Position numbers and translations under genes: made by a program
Source: Kalmusia sp. IMI 367209
Taxonomy: Eukaryota > Ascomycota > Dothideomycetes > Pleosporales > Didymosphaeriaceae
Direction: 5' to 3'
Assembly: GCA_027946365.1 (NCBI GenBank)
Contig: JAPEUQ010000005.1
Span: forward strand, 1,054,001-1,118,000
Length of the DNA: 64,000 bases
The notes under the pieces: model-generated
Told to the model about the DNA's origin: nothing
The model's input: the letters and a program-made list of their open reading frames with translations, nothing else
The model's database searches: none
In this document: piece by piece, positions 1 through 11,853 of the stretch
Layout of the letters: each line of letters begins with the position of its first letter
Numbering within the stretch: position 1 is the first letter of the stretch

Positions 1-122
1 AGGACATTAGCTTCGTACATAATTGGAAATATATGAAAGTAACTTGCGTGCAGTTGCCATTGTCTCGGTAGTTGGAGACCGACACGATCTAATTTCACCC
101 TCTGAACTCTAAGCTGGACAAC

Positions 123-2225
123 ATGTCCACAGCCAAGGACTATGAGAATGGCGACGTGATTACCGTTGCGGCTGACCAAGATGATGTAGAAAGAGATCTG
201 GTCAAACCGTCACCTCAGGACGAAGACGAAGCTGGCAAGGTAAGAGATCGGATCTCTCTTAGAACTTAAGGGCCAGAAGAATTTATACTGATCACCTGCA
301 GTTCCTTAGAGAGAATGATGTCGGTCTAATCGCATCCACCGCAACGGACGCAGATTACAAGGCGCTCGTGCGCAAGATCGACTTTCGCATCATGCCTCTC
401 CTCTTTGGTACCTACGCTCTCCAATGTATCGACAAGAGCTGCCTCGGCTACGCGAGCGTGTTCACACTCTCCAAGGATCTTGGCCTGGTGGGCAAACAGT
501 ATTCGTGGCTTGCGTCTCTGTTCTACTTTGGTTATCTCATATGCGAATACCCTACAACACTGCTGTCGCAAAAGTTCCCGATCGGTCGTTTTATTGGCGT
601 CGCTATCATTGCTTGGGGTGGTATATTAGTTGCCACGGCTGGTGCAAACAACTTCGCCGGCATGGCTGTTCTGCGTTTCCTTCTTGGAGGCATTGAATCG
701 CTTATCACACCGACATTTGTGCTTATTGTAAGTCTTCGTTGATGGGCTAGATGATCTCTAATCTTGACGTATGCTAGAACGGAATGTACTACACGAGGAA
801 GGAGCAAGTGCTACGTACGGGTTTTTGGGCAGCTGCTAACGGGTTTGGATGTGAGAAAATTGGTCGGGTTGAGAATGGTTTGCTGACCAAATGCCAGCCA
901 CGATCGGTGGTATTATCGCTTTCGGTATGGGACATGTAAATGCCGGGGTTCCCGGATGGAAGGTGAGCATTGTTATCAAGACGGTTTTGGACAGTGTTGA
1001 CTGACCGTTGTAGTGGATTTTCATCATCAACGGCTTGATTACTGTGTGCTGGGGTTAGTCTCTACACTGAAGAACGTTCACGCATACTAATCCGAACTCT
1101 GTAGGCACACTCGTTTTTGTCTATCTGCCAACTTCCCCCATGGCAGCAAAATTCTTGAGTGACAACGAACGCGTCCTTGCCGTACATCGCATCCGCGCGA
1201 ATAAGACCGTAAGTCAAAGCACAAAGGCCTTGTCAGCAAAGACAAGCATATCTGCAATGCATATGCTTCCTGACGCTTTCTTAGGGCATTCTGAGCAGGA
1301 AGTTCAAATGGAATCAGGCCGAAGAAGCTCTGAATCCTTTCAAAGACCCCCAAGGCCTCATCCTCTTCCTCACCATCTTCTGCAACGAGGTTCTTAAGTG
1401 AGTTTCCCTACTGGAACTCCCTCACGAGTCGTGTCTGACATTGAAACTTCAGCGGCGGCTTCGGCGCATTCGGAACACTTACTATAAAGAGCTTCGGATT
1501 TGATTCCTTGGAGTCAACCCTGATATACATCCCTCAGGGTTTCATCAATATGTGCTGTATTTTCTTTGGGGGATGGCTCGCTCAGAAGGTTTCCAACGCA
1601 CGCATATACGTGTCGATGGGCATGCTAGTACCTACTTTTGTAGGGTTACTGTTGCAGCTTGTGCTGCCTCGTTCGAATGTCGCGGGGTTGCTCATAGGGG
1701 GTACGTCGTCTCCTGTAGACTATTGGCATTCCGTCTAACCTGCGCGTCAGTATATCTCTTCCCACCATTCGCCACGTCTCTGTTCATCCTCCTCTCGCTT
1801 CCTGGTGTCAACAGCTCCGGATACACCAAGCGCATCACGCTGTCGTCGTACGCATTTTTGGGATATGCCCTTGGCAATATCAGTGGGCCGTTCATGGTCA
1901 AGAACGGCGAGAAGCCAGCATATCGTTCCGTGTTTGTCGCCGACATGATCTGCATTGGTCTGCAATGTACGTATACATCTGCTATACGAGCGCTCATGCG
2001 GCACTGCTGATAAGTGCATAGTTGTACTCTTGGCTATCTTGAGGATATACTACGTGCGCCAGAATAAGAAGAGGGATAAGAAGCTGGCCGAGGGCGAGGT
2101 GCAAGATGCAGCTACGGATGAGTTTGCTGACAAGACTGATCTCGAACTGCCGGGTTTCCGCTACGTGGTGAGTTCTCTCAACAGAGATATTCATTCTAGT
2201 CTACTGACACATCTTTTAGTTGTAA
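123..2225 (+). CDS. MFS transporter, allantoate permease (Dal5/Tna1-like) family
   Basis: Eleven exons join in frame to about 517 residues: 123-239, 302-727, 778-850, 898-962, 1014-1053, 1105-1208, 1285-1397, 1453-1700, 1751-1966, 2022-2167 and 2220-2225. All introns are GT-AG and about 50-75 bases. The acidic cytosolic N-terminus is followed by a first membrane segment with CIDKSCLGYASVF, then FYFGYLICEYPTTLL and the loop FLLGGIESLITPTF, all typical of the anion:cation symporter branch that imports allantoate, nicotinate or other organic anions across the plasma membrane. The product ends FRYVL, the usual end in this family, and this depends on a six-base last exon. Without that splice the frame runs on to 2230. 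The substrate cannot be told from sequence. The following gene is convergent. Confidence 0.9.
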
Positions 2226-2401
2226 GGTGAGAAAGCTACCTACAGTGGGTGCTCTAGATAATCGTGACAGAACACGACCAGCAAAAAATCTCCACGTCCC
2301 CTTAGACTGTTCCTGTTGTCCTGTTGTCCTCATAGGCTCATATAATACCACATGATGTTTAGGTGTGATTTTCTTTGCTCCTCCAAGAGATGCCTTTCCT
2401 G

Positions 2402-3052
2402 CTACAGCTTCACTCTTTGGCCCAGCTGGATCCACAGCGACTCAGCCTTGACAAGCGGCGTGCCCTGGCCATCCTTCATGACGGCTGCAAGCCTCATCTT
2501 ATGTCCCTTATGCTCTATCATGGTGCACTCGACGCCTACTACCCCCGGACTGAGCACCGGCTTCAAGAAGCTGAAGTTAATTTGCGCCGTCACGTACGCG
2601 CCCTTCATGGCATTCTTCAGCGTCTGCCCCTCGCCCAGGGGCCGGTCCCAGGTATTATCTGTGAGCTCGGCCCACGCCTTTTCATCTAGCCCCGCAGCCT
2701 CTCTTTGCGCCGCGATCATCATGTTGCCAAAGGCCTCGTCCATCATGCTCATGACGGCGCCGCCGTGGCAGATGGTCTGGTAGCCTGTGAAGGCCGGCCC
2801 GTATTTGAACAGCGATATGGTTTTGGGGACGACGATGGAGCCCGGGGCGGGTTTCTGTTGGAGCTCGGCCCATTGCTGTATGCCGTCGTCGGAGCGCAGT
2901 GTGACGGAGCAGTAGCGGTCGTAGGATTCGTCGGGCGCGCGTGTCTTGAGGCTGCGGCGGCGTGGGTAGACGCGCCAGTCGGGGTGGTCCAGGAAGGGTG
3001 TTGCCCAGGTCAAAGGCGCGAAGGCCTCGTGGTATTCTGGATAGGCACTCAT
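2402..3052 (-). CDS. Hotdog-fold thioesterase family protein
   Basis: A single exon encodes 216 residues. The centre carries HGGAVMSMMDEAFGNM (about residues 97-112), the helix and turn that mark acyl-CoA thioesterases of the PaaI/THEM4 group, where the Asp/Glu of the helix helps hydrolyse acyl thioesters. The following strands (AYVTAQINFSFLKPV, then VECTMIEHKGHKMRLAAVMKDGQG) complete the hotdog beta sheet. The first 60 residues are a lineage-specific extension with no clear targeting signal. The substrate is unknown. It is convergent with the MFS gene (176 bases between stops) and divergent from the BRCT gene. Confidence 0.8.
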   Translation of the reverse strand: MSAYPEYHEAFAPLTWATPFLDHPDWRVYPRRRSLKTRAPDESYDRYCSVTLRSDDGIQQWAELQQKPAPGSIVVPKTISLFKYGPAFTGYQTICHGGAVMSMMDEAFGNMMIAAQREAAGLDEKAWAELTDNTWDRPLGEGQTLKNAMKGAYVTAQINFSFLKPVLSPGVVGVECTMIEHKGHKMRLAAVMKDGQGTPLVKAESLWIQLGQRVKL

Positions 3053-3903
3053 GGTCGACGATTACTCGGTGTTCCTCGCACTTTTTGCGAGCGTGGGCTG
3101 TTGTGATTCAAATCGCGGTGAGACGTCAGGGTGGGTTTGGGACGGTCTCTACACAGGCGTGCGCAACCACTTTTTGGAGAGCGCGCGGTGGTGGCACGGT
3201 TGCGGCGCGGGGATAACTGAGAGCCGAGGTGTTTTGGAGTGAACCGGATCCATTGCGGTGCATGCGTTTGCGTCTGAAAGGGGAAGCTGTGCTGAAGGAT
3301 CGCTGCTGTGAATTGATTGTACCACGCTGCTGGTGCTGCTGCGGCACTTGGCGGAGGATATCGGCCTGCTTCCAGGAATGTTCCCGGCCCGCCAGCAGAA
3401 GTGCACCAAAGGAGACCAATCCATTGACCGAGAAGGTCGCTGTGCGTTTGCCATTCTGGAACCCTGCAATTGGGGCCTGTCGCCTTGTTTTGCACTCGAT
3501 TGTGTCGGGTCGCTGGATCCAGTCAAGAGGTTCCTTGTCAATGCGCTCCGACCAGCACTTACCGAGGGACCATGGCAAATCGATCTCCCACCAGCACCCC
3601 GCTGCCTAACGGCCTCTTCAGGCAGTCGTCCAGTCCTGAGCGCTCATTTTCAGGCGGCTTCTAAGGTTCGCGCGAAAGCACGTGGTAGCGCGGGTGTTGC
3701 CTGGCCGGCTCCTTTTCGTCTAGACGAGCTGACGTGCAGCGAGACATCAACCACCCTACAAAAGCCGCGACTGCCCTCGCGCTACCCCATCCATCCCCTC
3801 TCCATTTTCCTCCGTTCAAATCAATCGCATTCCGCGTCTTGCTTTTCTCGTCGTTGGGGTTTCGATTTAGTTTTCCCTTGAAGCACAAAAATCCTGAACG
3901 GAA
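3053..3903. other. Intergenic divergent promoter region
   Basis: This 851-base gap separates the thioesterase from the BRCT gene, which point away from each other. The last 130 bases before position 3904 are pyrimidine-rich, as is common before fungal start codons. Open frames here overlap on both strands and none resembles a known protein. Confidence 0.6.
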
Positions 3904-5030
3904 ATGGCCCCCAAGAAGGATACAGCAACAATCGCCGTGCGCTCTGATGCACTTGTTGGGAAGAAATGCATCGTCACCGGTGAAATACCTGGCTTCAGTC
4001 GTAAGAGTGCCGAGGCGATCCTCATCAACGCCGGCGCGACCATCGAGAAGAGCTTGAACAAGAAAGTTACTCTTGTTGTTTTGGGCGAAGATGCCGGCCC
4101 TAAGAAGCTGGAGAAGATCGAAGAGCTTGGCATTGAAACAAAAGAGTGGGATGAATTGATCGAAGAGATCAAGGGAGAGGGCGGTGCTGCTCCAGCTGAT
4201 GATGATGAGGGTTCTGAGGACGAGGACGAGGACATGGAGGAGCCTGAGGAGGTGAGACAGCTACTTTACACAACTCCCACTCAACATCTATCCACATCGC
4301 CCGCGGTAACCCAACGTACAATGTGCACAATCTGATCATATGCTAGAAGCCTAAGCCCAAGAAGAAAGCAGCTCCCAAAGAGAAGGCAGCTCCTAAAGCT
4401 AAGGCCAATTCCAAGGCCAAAGCAGCCCCAGCCCCAGCCGCCAAATCCACATCAAGTGGCTCAGGCTCAGACTTCCTGGCTGGCAAACATGTAATCGTCA
4501 CGGGAACCATCCCCGGCCATGATCGAAAAGCTGCACAAGCCATACTAGAGAACGCAGGCGCGACATTCGAGAAGTCCCTCAATAAGAAAGTCGAGCTCGT
4601 TGTGCTTGGTGCCAATCCGGGCCCCGACAAACTAGCCAAGATTGAGGAGCTCGGGGCTGAAACCATTCAATGGGCAGAAGTCGCAGAGAAACTCGGTCTC
4701 GAACTCGCTCCCGAGAAGAAGGTGGCCGATGTCGAGGCCGGTGAAGCACCGGATTCCATTGAAGGCAAGACACTCATCATCACGGGAGAGATTGACGGCC
4801 ATACTCGCTCAGCAGCGCAAAAGATCCTCGAAGGTGCCGGAGCTAAGTTCGCAAAGACTTTAAATAAATCTGTGGAGCTCGTTGTTCTGGGAGCTAATGC
4901 TGGCCCCGACAAGCTCAACAAGATTGCCGACCAAGGAATTCCCACTGTCGAATGGTCGGATCTCGTCGAGAAGCTGGGAATCGATGCCGAGGCTAGCGAG
5001 CCGCCTAAAAAGAAAGCCAAAAAGAACTGA
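3904..5030 (+). CDS. Protein with three tandem BRCT domains
   Basis: Two exons (3904-4251 and 4347-5030) give 343 residues. Three BRCT domains lie at about 17-90, 159-233 and 254-327. Each repeats the same pattern: GK.(C/V/L)I(V/I)TGEI.G..R..A..IL..AGA, then LNK.V.LVVLG..AGP.KL.KI and an EW or QW near the end. This variant, with a Gly after the first strand, is the type found in bacterial DNA ligase and in RFC1. The linker between BRCT1 and BRCT2 is acidic (residues 93-116) and then Lys/Ala/Pro-rich (117-150). The C-terminus is basic (KKKAKK), a likely nuclear signal. No catalytic domain is present, so a DNA- or chromatin-binding adaptor role is inferred. Confidence 0.85.
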
Positions 5031-6436
5031 GAGACGGGTCCAGCACGTTCTAGCACGCTCAGCGTCATTTATGCTACCCGTTCATGTTGCGTATATCTGA
5101 ATGCAGTTTCCTAGGAGTCGGTACGTGGTCAGAAAACTTCTATGAGTATGGGATTTTGTTGGGTGGGTATACATCGTACATGGGAGCAGTATACCCTTTC
5201 AAAATCAGAATTGCTTTGTTCTGTCTCGTTATTATCGTTCCTGCAAATGTGTACAGTCGTATGACACAGTTCCTCAATGCTGATGACATGCGTCCCAAGG
5301 TGAGTCGTAACTATCCGAGCCCTTTTTGGTCGCGTTTTGGCCCCTTACCAACTCTACTCTATCAGCCGGCGATTCCTAGCCGCTCACATTTCGCTCTTCA
5401 CATGCATCTGCCGAAGCTATCATTCACCTTTACTGTTTCCCCTTTTAGACCACCTATGCACAAGCATCTACGCGCGTAGCTCAGGGTCCAGAACTGATCA
5501 TCATATTGAGAAGCTTTAATATAAACTGCGGGACACTATACCCACAGCCACACGTTCACGCCAGCTGCTACGATTTAGCTCCTACGGTTTCTTCCGCCCG
5601 TCCCGACAATGCGGCTCTGAAAACATAGGGCAGTGCAAACAAAGAAAAAAGGGTTCGCTCTGCGTCATCCCCGCGCAAGCAAGGTGCTGTCAGCTGTCAA
5701 TGCCTAGCGCTGCGGAGCTGTCGAAGCTGTTTTTGCGGGGTAGCTTGAAGAGTTACTCGAAAAGGTAGCTGGTAGTCATGGCCCTAAGTTGAGAAAAAGT
5801 CCTTATGTATGAGTTTTTGGGACGAAAGCTCGAAGAGGATACATGTACAATCCTCATATCGCGACCGGTGAAGCCGTAATATTTGTGCCGCCGGTAATTA
5901 GGAGGTTTTACATCTGCCATGAAAGCGGAGCTTGCCGGCAGCGACTGCTCGGTAACACTACCACACACCGACGAGCTGAGATGCTCGGGTCCGGGGAGGA
6001 CAGAGGACATTCGCGTTCGTCGCGCCTACACGCACGTCAACCACCCACATTGGGGGCTCAAACCCCATCGCGCCTGCAACGCCGGACTATTCTTACTACC
6101 CCTGTCGCGTCGGACTATTCTTACACGCCAGCCTCAGCCCCAAACTACCCCTTCTGACCCCAGCACAGCTTCTATTTGCCGGTGCAGCTTATTCTGGAAA
6201 GGCAAAGTTGGCGATTTTTGGCTCTTCTGACAGATGTGACACAGAGCGTTTACGCGCATGATGGACGGGCTTTGGCTGCATTCTACACGTTTAGAGTTGT
6301 GGGAGGGAGTATAAGGATGAGGGAATTCACACGAGGAAGTGGGCATGGTGTTGCTTCTCGCGCACTGTACGCTCGTTTCTCTCTCTTTATTCTTCTCAGC
6401 AATTAATATAATCCATCTTAATTTGGTGGTTGAAAA
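5031..6436. other. Intergenic region without recognisable gene
   Basis: This 1.4 kb holds the 3' end of the BRCT gene and the promoter of the rhodopsin-domain gene. Short open frames occur on both strands and look random. A short direct repeat containing CGGACTATTCTTAC lies near 6083-6125. Confidence 0.5.
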
Positions 6437-7729
6437 ATGGCGATCGAGGATGCGCTCCGCAATCTTACCCCGGCACAACGACAGGAAGCACTTGAAGGCC
6501 CTGCGCTCAGACCACCGCTAGGTGTAGTACCTAACCTTGTCGATCCGCCAAATCAGAACGAGCTAGGGTATGGGTTATTGTATTCTTGCGCTGCGATCTG
6601 TGCCATCGTGGTGGGCGTACGATTATACGCCAAACTATTCCGTAGGAAGAAGATGGAAATTGAAGACTGTGAGTCGATCTGCCGAAGTCATCTCGAATAT
6701 AGTTAACCAATCAAGACTTGGTCATAGTAGCACTAGGGGTATATGGCGGCTTCCTCTACATTTCCTACCAGATCCTTCTCCTGCCCGGCCTCTACGTGCA
6801 CCAATGGAACGTCCAGCTCAAGAACCTCGGCACCATACTCTTCAACGTGAACAACAACTACATCCTCTACGGCATCATCATCATGCTCCTCAAAGCAGGC
6901 ATCCTTCTCGAATGGACGCACCTCTTCGTACCTCTTGGCATCCACAACGGCTTCTGGTGGACCTGCCACATCACACTGTGGACCAACGTCATGTTTTACA
7001 TCGCCTGCACTATCGTCGAAAACTTCAGCTGTGCGCCGCGCGAGAAGATCTGGAACAAGTTGATCGATGGGCATTGCGTGAACAATCCCGCGCTCATCAT
7101 GTCGTCCGGGATCTTGAATCTTGTGTCTGACATTGTTATTTTTGCGCTACCGCAGAAGATGATTTGGGGCTTAAGCGTGAGCATGAGGAAGAGGGTGGGA
7201 ATTTGTTTGCTTTTTGCTACGGGAGCTTTGTGAGTTTGCCAGTGCAATTGGGGTATGCGAAAGCTGACAGACCCACAGTGGATGCATCTGTGGTGCTATC
7301 CGACTCGCATCTACCACGAAAGCCCTAGGCGCCGACGATATAACCTTCAACGTTGGGCCAATTGGACTGTGGTCGCTTGGAGAAATCACGTCAGGGTTTC
7401 TAGTCCTCTGCGTTCCATCCGTACCCAAAGCGTTCAAAGGCTCCACACTGGCTCGCAGGTTCTCTGACTTCGCAAATCGTCTCAGTCGCAATTCGAGGCC
7501 TGGCGAGCTGAGTAATTCTCGACGGGGATTGCCGTCGTGGTATCGTCCAAACGCTACGCGAAGACCCCAACGGTCCGGATTCAGTGAGATCGAAGAGCAT
7601 CCTACTCCCGTTGTTAGACCTGAGATGGTCTTGACGCGTGGTGTCGCGATGGCGGATACTCGAGCAGGGTATAGGGTTGGCGTTGGACAGAGCAAGGTGA
7701 TGCAGAACAATTACCCACGGTTCGTGTAG
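6437..7729 (+). CDS. Rhodopsin-domain integral membrane protein (PTH11-related type)
   Basis: Three exons (6437-6668, 6716-7229, 7279-7729) give 398 residues. Several hydrophobic segments are visible: YGLLYSCAAICAIVVGVRLYAK, YLVIVALGVYGGFLYISY, the NNYILYGIIIMLLKAGIL region, WTCHITLWTNVMFYIACTIVE, LNLVSDIVIFALP and a segment at VGICLLFATGAFGCICGAIRLA. The order, the Cys residues in the NFSC..R..IWN..I.G.C loop, and the GPIGLWSLGEITSGFLVLCVPSVP end are those of the fungal rhodopsin domain, found in plasma-membrane proteins of the PTH11-like class. The cytosolic tail of about 100 residues is Ser/Arg-rich. It lacks the N-terminal CFEM domain seen in true PTH11. The ligand is unknown. Confidence 0.88.
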
Positions 7730-8687
7730 CGCTGCGTACGATCTGCAAGTAATGTATATGAGCCAATTAGCTAGTACAATTTGTTTTTGATCATGCTTAT
7801 AGCATGCGCGCACAGATTTCCATTCAGACTATGGCCTTAGAAGCCGTGCCAAATGCAAGGGAATTTCAACGTCGATCTTTGCATTGGTTTCCATGAATCA
7901 ATCACAGATTCTCTAGCAACTACTAATATGTTAATCGCGTAGAGGAACGACATACAGCTTTTTGATCACGAGATCTGGACCTAAGCTAGAGAATAGGCAG
8001 AGCATGCGAATATTAGTCATCACGACCTGTGCCACAACCCTGAGATCCGCACATCCATGAAGCCTTAGCCAGATCACAGTCGACACCTTTGTCCACAGGA
8101 CTACTAGCCGCTATTGAAGGAGCACTCTGTGCTAACCACTGCGGCCAAGCCGCTGTCACCGATAGGAACCGGCCCCCTGGGAGATCTCACAGTTCTAGAG
8201 CGCGATTCTCCCTCATGACTTCGGCGAGCTGCTGAACGGTTGGCTAGCCGTTGTGTGACGCGGGACCTACCTGTATGTGGATATAAGTGACAGGCGAGAA
8301 AGCGCCACGCAAACACATCCCTTTGTGCCCGTAGCAAGTTTTCGCAGTCACGTGAAAGATTTTCTGCACATTTTTCGCAAACTTACAGCTGTGTTAGTAA
8401 GGAAGGAGAATTGCAAATATTCAGGGTTCACATTCCAGCGGTTTGGTTCAAATGCACTGAATCCCGGATCGAGTTGGTTTTTTGGAGAATGAGGAGAATG
8501 TCAGACTGATAACCCAAAATGAAACGCGCGTTTGACTTAAGAGGCCGCGATGCGAGCACCCGTCATCTAGTTGCACCATGTTGTTACACGACAGGAGAAT
8601 CAATTGATCCGCACAAACAAACGCGTTCAGAAAGTTTTGCGCGTTGTCTTTCCATAACACAACGAGCGTAGGAATGTAGTTTCCAAC
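7730..8687. other. Intergenic region
   Basis: A gap of about 960 bases between two genes on the same strand. I see no conserved coding frame, RNA gene or repeat. Small open frames near 8104-8500 on both strands have no recognisable content. Confidence 0.5.
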
Positions 8688-10745
8688 TTGAATGCCCAAG
8701 GAAGAAGAGACAGCATGGTCGATAATAACGAAATGCAGCCACCTAGCGAAGGCAGAGTGGTGGGTATGGAGAGACCTACTGTTGTGCAGAGTTATTCCGA
8801 TCCGGCGCCGATAAGACTCCAAAATATGGCAACAGACTTATGGAGAGAAGAAAGCACAAGAGCAGAGTCAAGAGATGCAATTATTGAGTCCATGATCCAA
8901 GGACCTATGCTGCTAAACACCCACATTCGGCAGCCGACTCCGTGGGCTGCACATTCGCACTCACCGTCTTCTTCAAGGCCAAATTCGCCTTTTGGTAGTT
9001 CGAGACCAAGCAGACCGAGCCTCACTTCATCAATGACATCTACTACAGTTTCAGTCGATGTGCCTCCGAAAATCAAGTCTTTTGAGCCTTCGACGAGACG
9101 CCCATGGTCGTTGGCGCGCTTGCGCTCATCGATCAGCACATCGGGAGGCCCACACTACAGAGCAAGGAACCCGTCCATCCGCCCGTCGGAGTTTCGGTCA
9201 CCCCCCGAGGAACCCGAAAGGCATTTCATCGATTCAGTTGGGATGGTCATACCTGGAGTGTGTGATCGTAATCGCTGCGCACATCCGACATCACATTTCG
9301 TTTCGAATTGGAGGCTGTGTGAACCGATTGAGTACACTACAGCTTTGGCCGATCACGGCATCACATACTCAGATTACTGCCGACTTATGACAGCGTTGAC
9401 GAAGTTTCTTGATGAGATTCCAAACGAGCCAAAGCGGAATCGGCGTGTTTCTCCGGGGCGGCGATCGCGTAGACGGCAGGCACCGGAGGATGACGAGGGA
9501 CTTGATCTTGACGAGGTCTTGCAGCCACCAGCACTGGTACGCAGGAATAGCCCTCTCACAGAATCCGCGCGACAACAAGAAGTAGCTGAACAGCGGGCAG
9601 AAAGCTTGAATAAGCTTTTGCAACAGATAACATGGCAATGGCAGAGGAGAGGCCTGTCGGTGATGGTCTGCATCAGTTCTTTCTCGCTCTTCGCTCCGAA
9701 TAGGATCTCGGAGGCACACGTCCAAGTCCTTCATGTCTCACCTCAGTCTCCGGCACCATCAGAAGCATTCGGTAATTCCCTTAGCACAAATCGGCTATCA
9801 TTCATCGACCCTTTTGCATTTGCAAAGTCAGAAGAATTTAGTGTTTCTCGTCCTCGACCCAGCTTGAAGCGGCGAAGCGTATCGCCCCGTTCCATGTTAT
9901 CGATGGGTTCTCATCTACACCATCATCAGCAACTCCAGCTTCGCGATCGTACACGGCCATGGCCTCTCTGGCCTAACGCCATCCCTTCGCGGAAACGAGA
10001 GCAAATGACTGATAATGCGGACCGCTATGGCATTGATCCCTACTTCCGCGCATGGCTACGAGCGAACATCAACTCGCGTACAAAATGTACTTCGTATGCT
10101 AAGTATATGATCGAACAAGAGGATAATCCGTTCATCAACACACGCTTAGAGTACTGCACTCCTCCTTCTAAAGCAGCGTCGTTGTGGAGCCTCCTCAGGG
10201 TAGGACCTAGTAAATGGAAGAAGCAATATCCAGGTGTCGTGAACAGGAAGCACTACGAGCATAACCGACAACTTGAATGTCGCAAGACCACAGAGCATGG
10301 GTCTCGTCTGCGCATCGTAAGGTTCGGTTTCCGCCAACCCCTCTACCCCCCACATACCCCGGAGATGGATGAGCTCGGTCTTACACATGAGGCCTATCAG
10401 ACTATCATCAACAACATCGAGGACATTCGGCAGAATTACAGACCTAATCACCACAAATGTGTTCCGGGCCTCCTCGCATCGTGGATCAACATCAAAATCC
10501 GCCGCCGAAGGGCTGCTGACGCTCTGACTAAAGTCAGCGAGTACATCCGTCAAGTCAATGCCTCAGGTCGACGCATTGTGTGGACCATTGAGAAAATACC
10601 TGGCGTGTATGACCGAGGCATCGGACGCGACAAGCAAGAATGGGAGATTAGTGCGTGGAATAGTGAGGATCCTTTTGAATTGCTTCTCCAGTTGGAAAGG
10701 TGGGGTTTGATTGAGAAGAGACTGAACATTGACGATGACGAATGA
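8688..10745 (+). CDS. Hypothetical protein, 685 residues
   Basis: One uninterrupted frame. I do not recognise the family. The first 170 residues are Ser/Pro/Arg-rich and probably disordered. A more ordered segment follows (about 180-250: GMVIPGVCDRNRCAHPTSHFVSNWRLCEPIEY, then a Y-rich stretch ending in TKFLDEIPNEP). Next come a basic patch (RRVSPGRRSRRR), an acidic patch and a hydrophobic stretch near 320. The C-terminal third looks folded, with many Trp, Tyr and charged residues (PYFRAWLRANINSRTKCTSY, ASWINIKIRRRRAADALTKV, PFELLLQLERWGLIEKRL). No signal peptide is seen. The length and clean frame support a real gene. An alternative start is the Met at 8715. Confidence 0.7.
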   Translation: MNAQGRRDSMVDNNEMQPPSEGRVVGMERPTVVQSYSDPAPIRLQNMATDLWREESTRAESRDAIIESMIQGPMLLNTHIRQPTPWAAHSHSPSSSRPNSPFGSSRPSRPSLTSSMTSTTVSVDVPPKIKSFEPSTRRPWSLARLRSSISTSGGPHYRARNPSIRPSEFRSPPEEPERHFIDSVGMVIPGVCDRNRCAHPTSHFVSNWRLCEPIEYTTALADHGITYSDYCRLMTALTKFLDEIPNEPKRNRRVSPGRRSRRRQAPEDDEGLDLDEVLQPPALVRRNSPLTESARQQEVAEQRAESLNKLLQQITWQWQRRGLSVMVCISSFSLFAPNRISEAHVQVLHVSPQSPAPSEAFGNSLSTNRLSFIDPFAFAKSEEFSVSRPRPSLKRRSVSPRSMLSMGSHLHHHQQLQLRDRTRPWPLWPNAIPSRKREQMTDNADRYGIDPYFRAWLRANINSRTKCTSYAKYMIEQEDNPFINTRLEYCTPPSKAASLWSLLRVGPSKWKKQYPGVVNRKHYEHNRQLECRKTTEHGSRLRIVRFGFRQPLYPPHTPEMDELGLTHEAYQTIINNIEDIRQNYRPNHHKCVPGLLASWINIKIRRRRAADALTKVSEYIRQVNASGRRIVWTIEKIPGVYDRGIGRDKQEWEISAWNSEDPFELLLQLERWGLIEKRLNIDDDE

Positions 10746-11853
10746 TGCAAAATCGGTCATTCTGTGTTCGAAACAAGTGCTAGGCGGAATCATCATAGCG
10801 ATTTTCCATTCTAACCGACTTCGTGAAAGTTTGCATATAGTCAATTTCGACAATAGTAAAAAAACGCAGAGTTCGCGTATCTATCTAGCAATACAAAAAA
10901 TTAGTTCAGTACTAGTGCGGTGGCTCGAGCTGCTCGCTGTGTTGATAACGAAGACTGCAATCTTCTTGCCCCAGCCTTGATGATAAGCGGTAACGATGAT
11001 TGTCCGCGGTCTTTCGATCTCTCCGACATCAAATGGTTCGGAGCTTGTATGAGCCCTACACTCCGAATAGAGATCCTTTTTGAGAGCACCGCGTGGAGTG
11101 GCTGGGATCAAGGCATCGGAGAAACAAAACGGAGATGCTGGAGCCGTCGGAGAACGACAAGATAAAGGCAGCCACCCAACATTTTCGTCCGCAAACCTCG
11201 TTTTTCTTTGTCAGCTGTGCAATAATGCGCTGCGCTGAATTTTTCTTGGAGAAATGCAACGATGTGTTTCGAGATGATGCAGAATAGTAATCGTTAAGTG
11301 AAAATCAGTGCAACTGAGTGGACAGCGGTAGATTTCCGCCTAGATTTAGTAATAACCTCTGGAACGCTAAAACGCGATTGGGTAAGTTTCCATTGCCTCC
11401 AAAGCACCACCATGGATAGCCTCATTGACCCCGAATTGTGCCATAACTGTGCAGCATATGTGTGCATTGGTATAGACTGCTTGGGCTCTACTCCTTGCTA
11501 CAAAGTAGCTTACGCTGGATGATCGGTTTATCGGCGATGTGAGCCAATCAGACCGACACGATCGATTACCTTACACGGCTAGCAGAGACCGGTGGTTGCA
11601 TTCCTCCGTTGTTCAGTTCGACTAAGCCTCAATGAGCATTGTTAGTTAGGCATACGGTCAGGATCACATTACGTGCGGAAACACGAGCGCGCATTTCTCA
11701 GCATCATTTCTACATCGGAGTGAAGATGAGACAAAGGGCCGATTGTTTAGGATGTTGTGGGGCTTTGCGAACACTTGCGTGATCGCGTAGCGCGATGGTG
11801 TCTAGGTTACCATCACACCTGGTGGGGTATAAGAAGGTGCGACCTTCTCTAAC
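10746..11853. other. Intergenic region with promoter of the reductase gene
   Basis: About 1.1 kb without a convincing coding frame. A TATA-like element (GTATAAGAAGG) starts at about 11827, 27 bases before the ATG at 11854, which is unusually close for a promoter TATA box and may mark transcription from further upstream. Confidence 0.5.
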
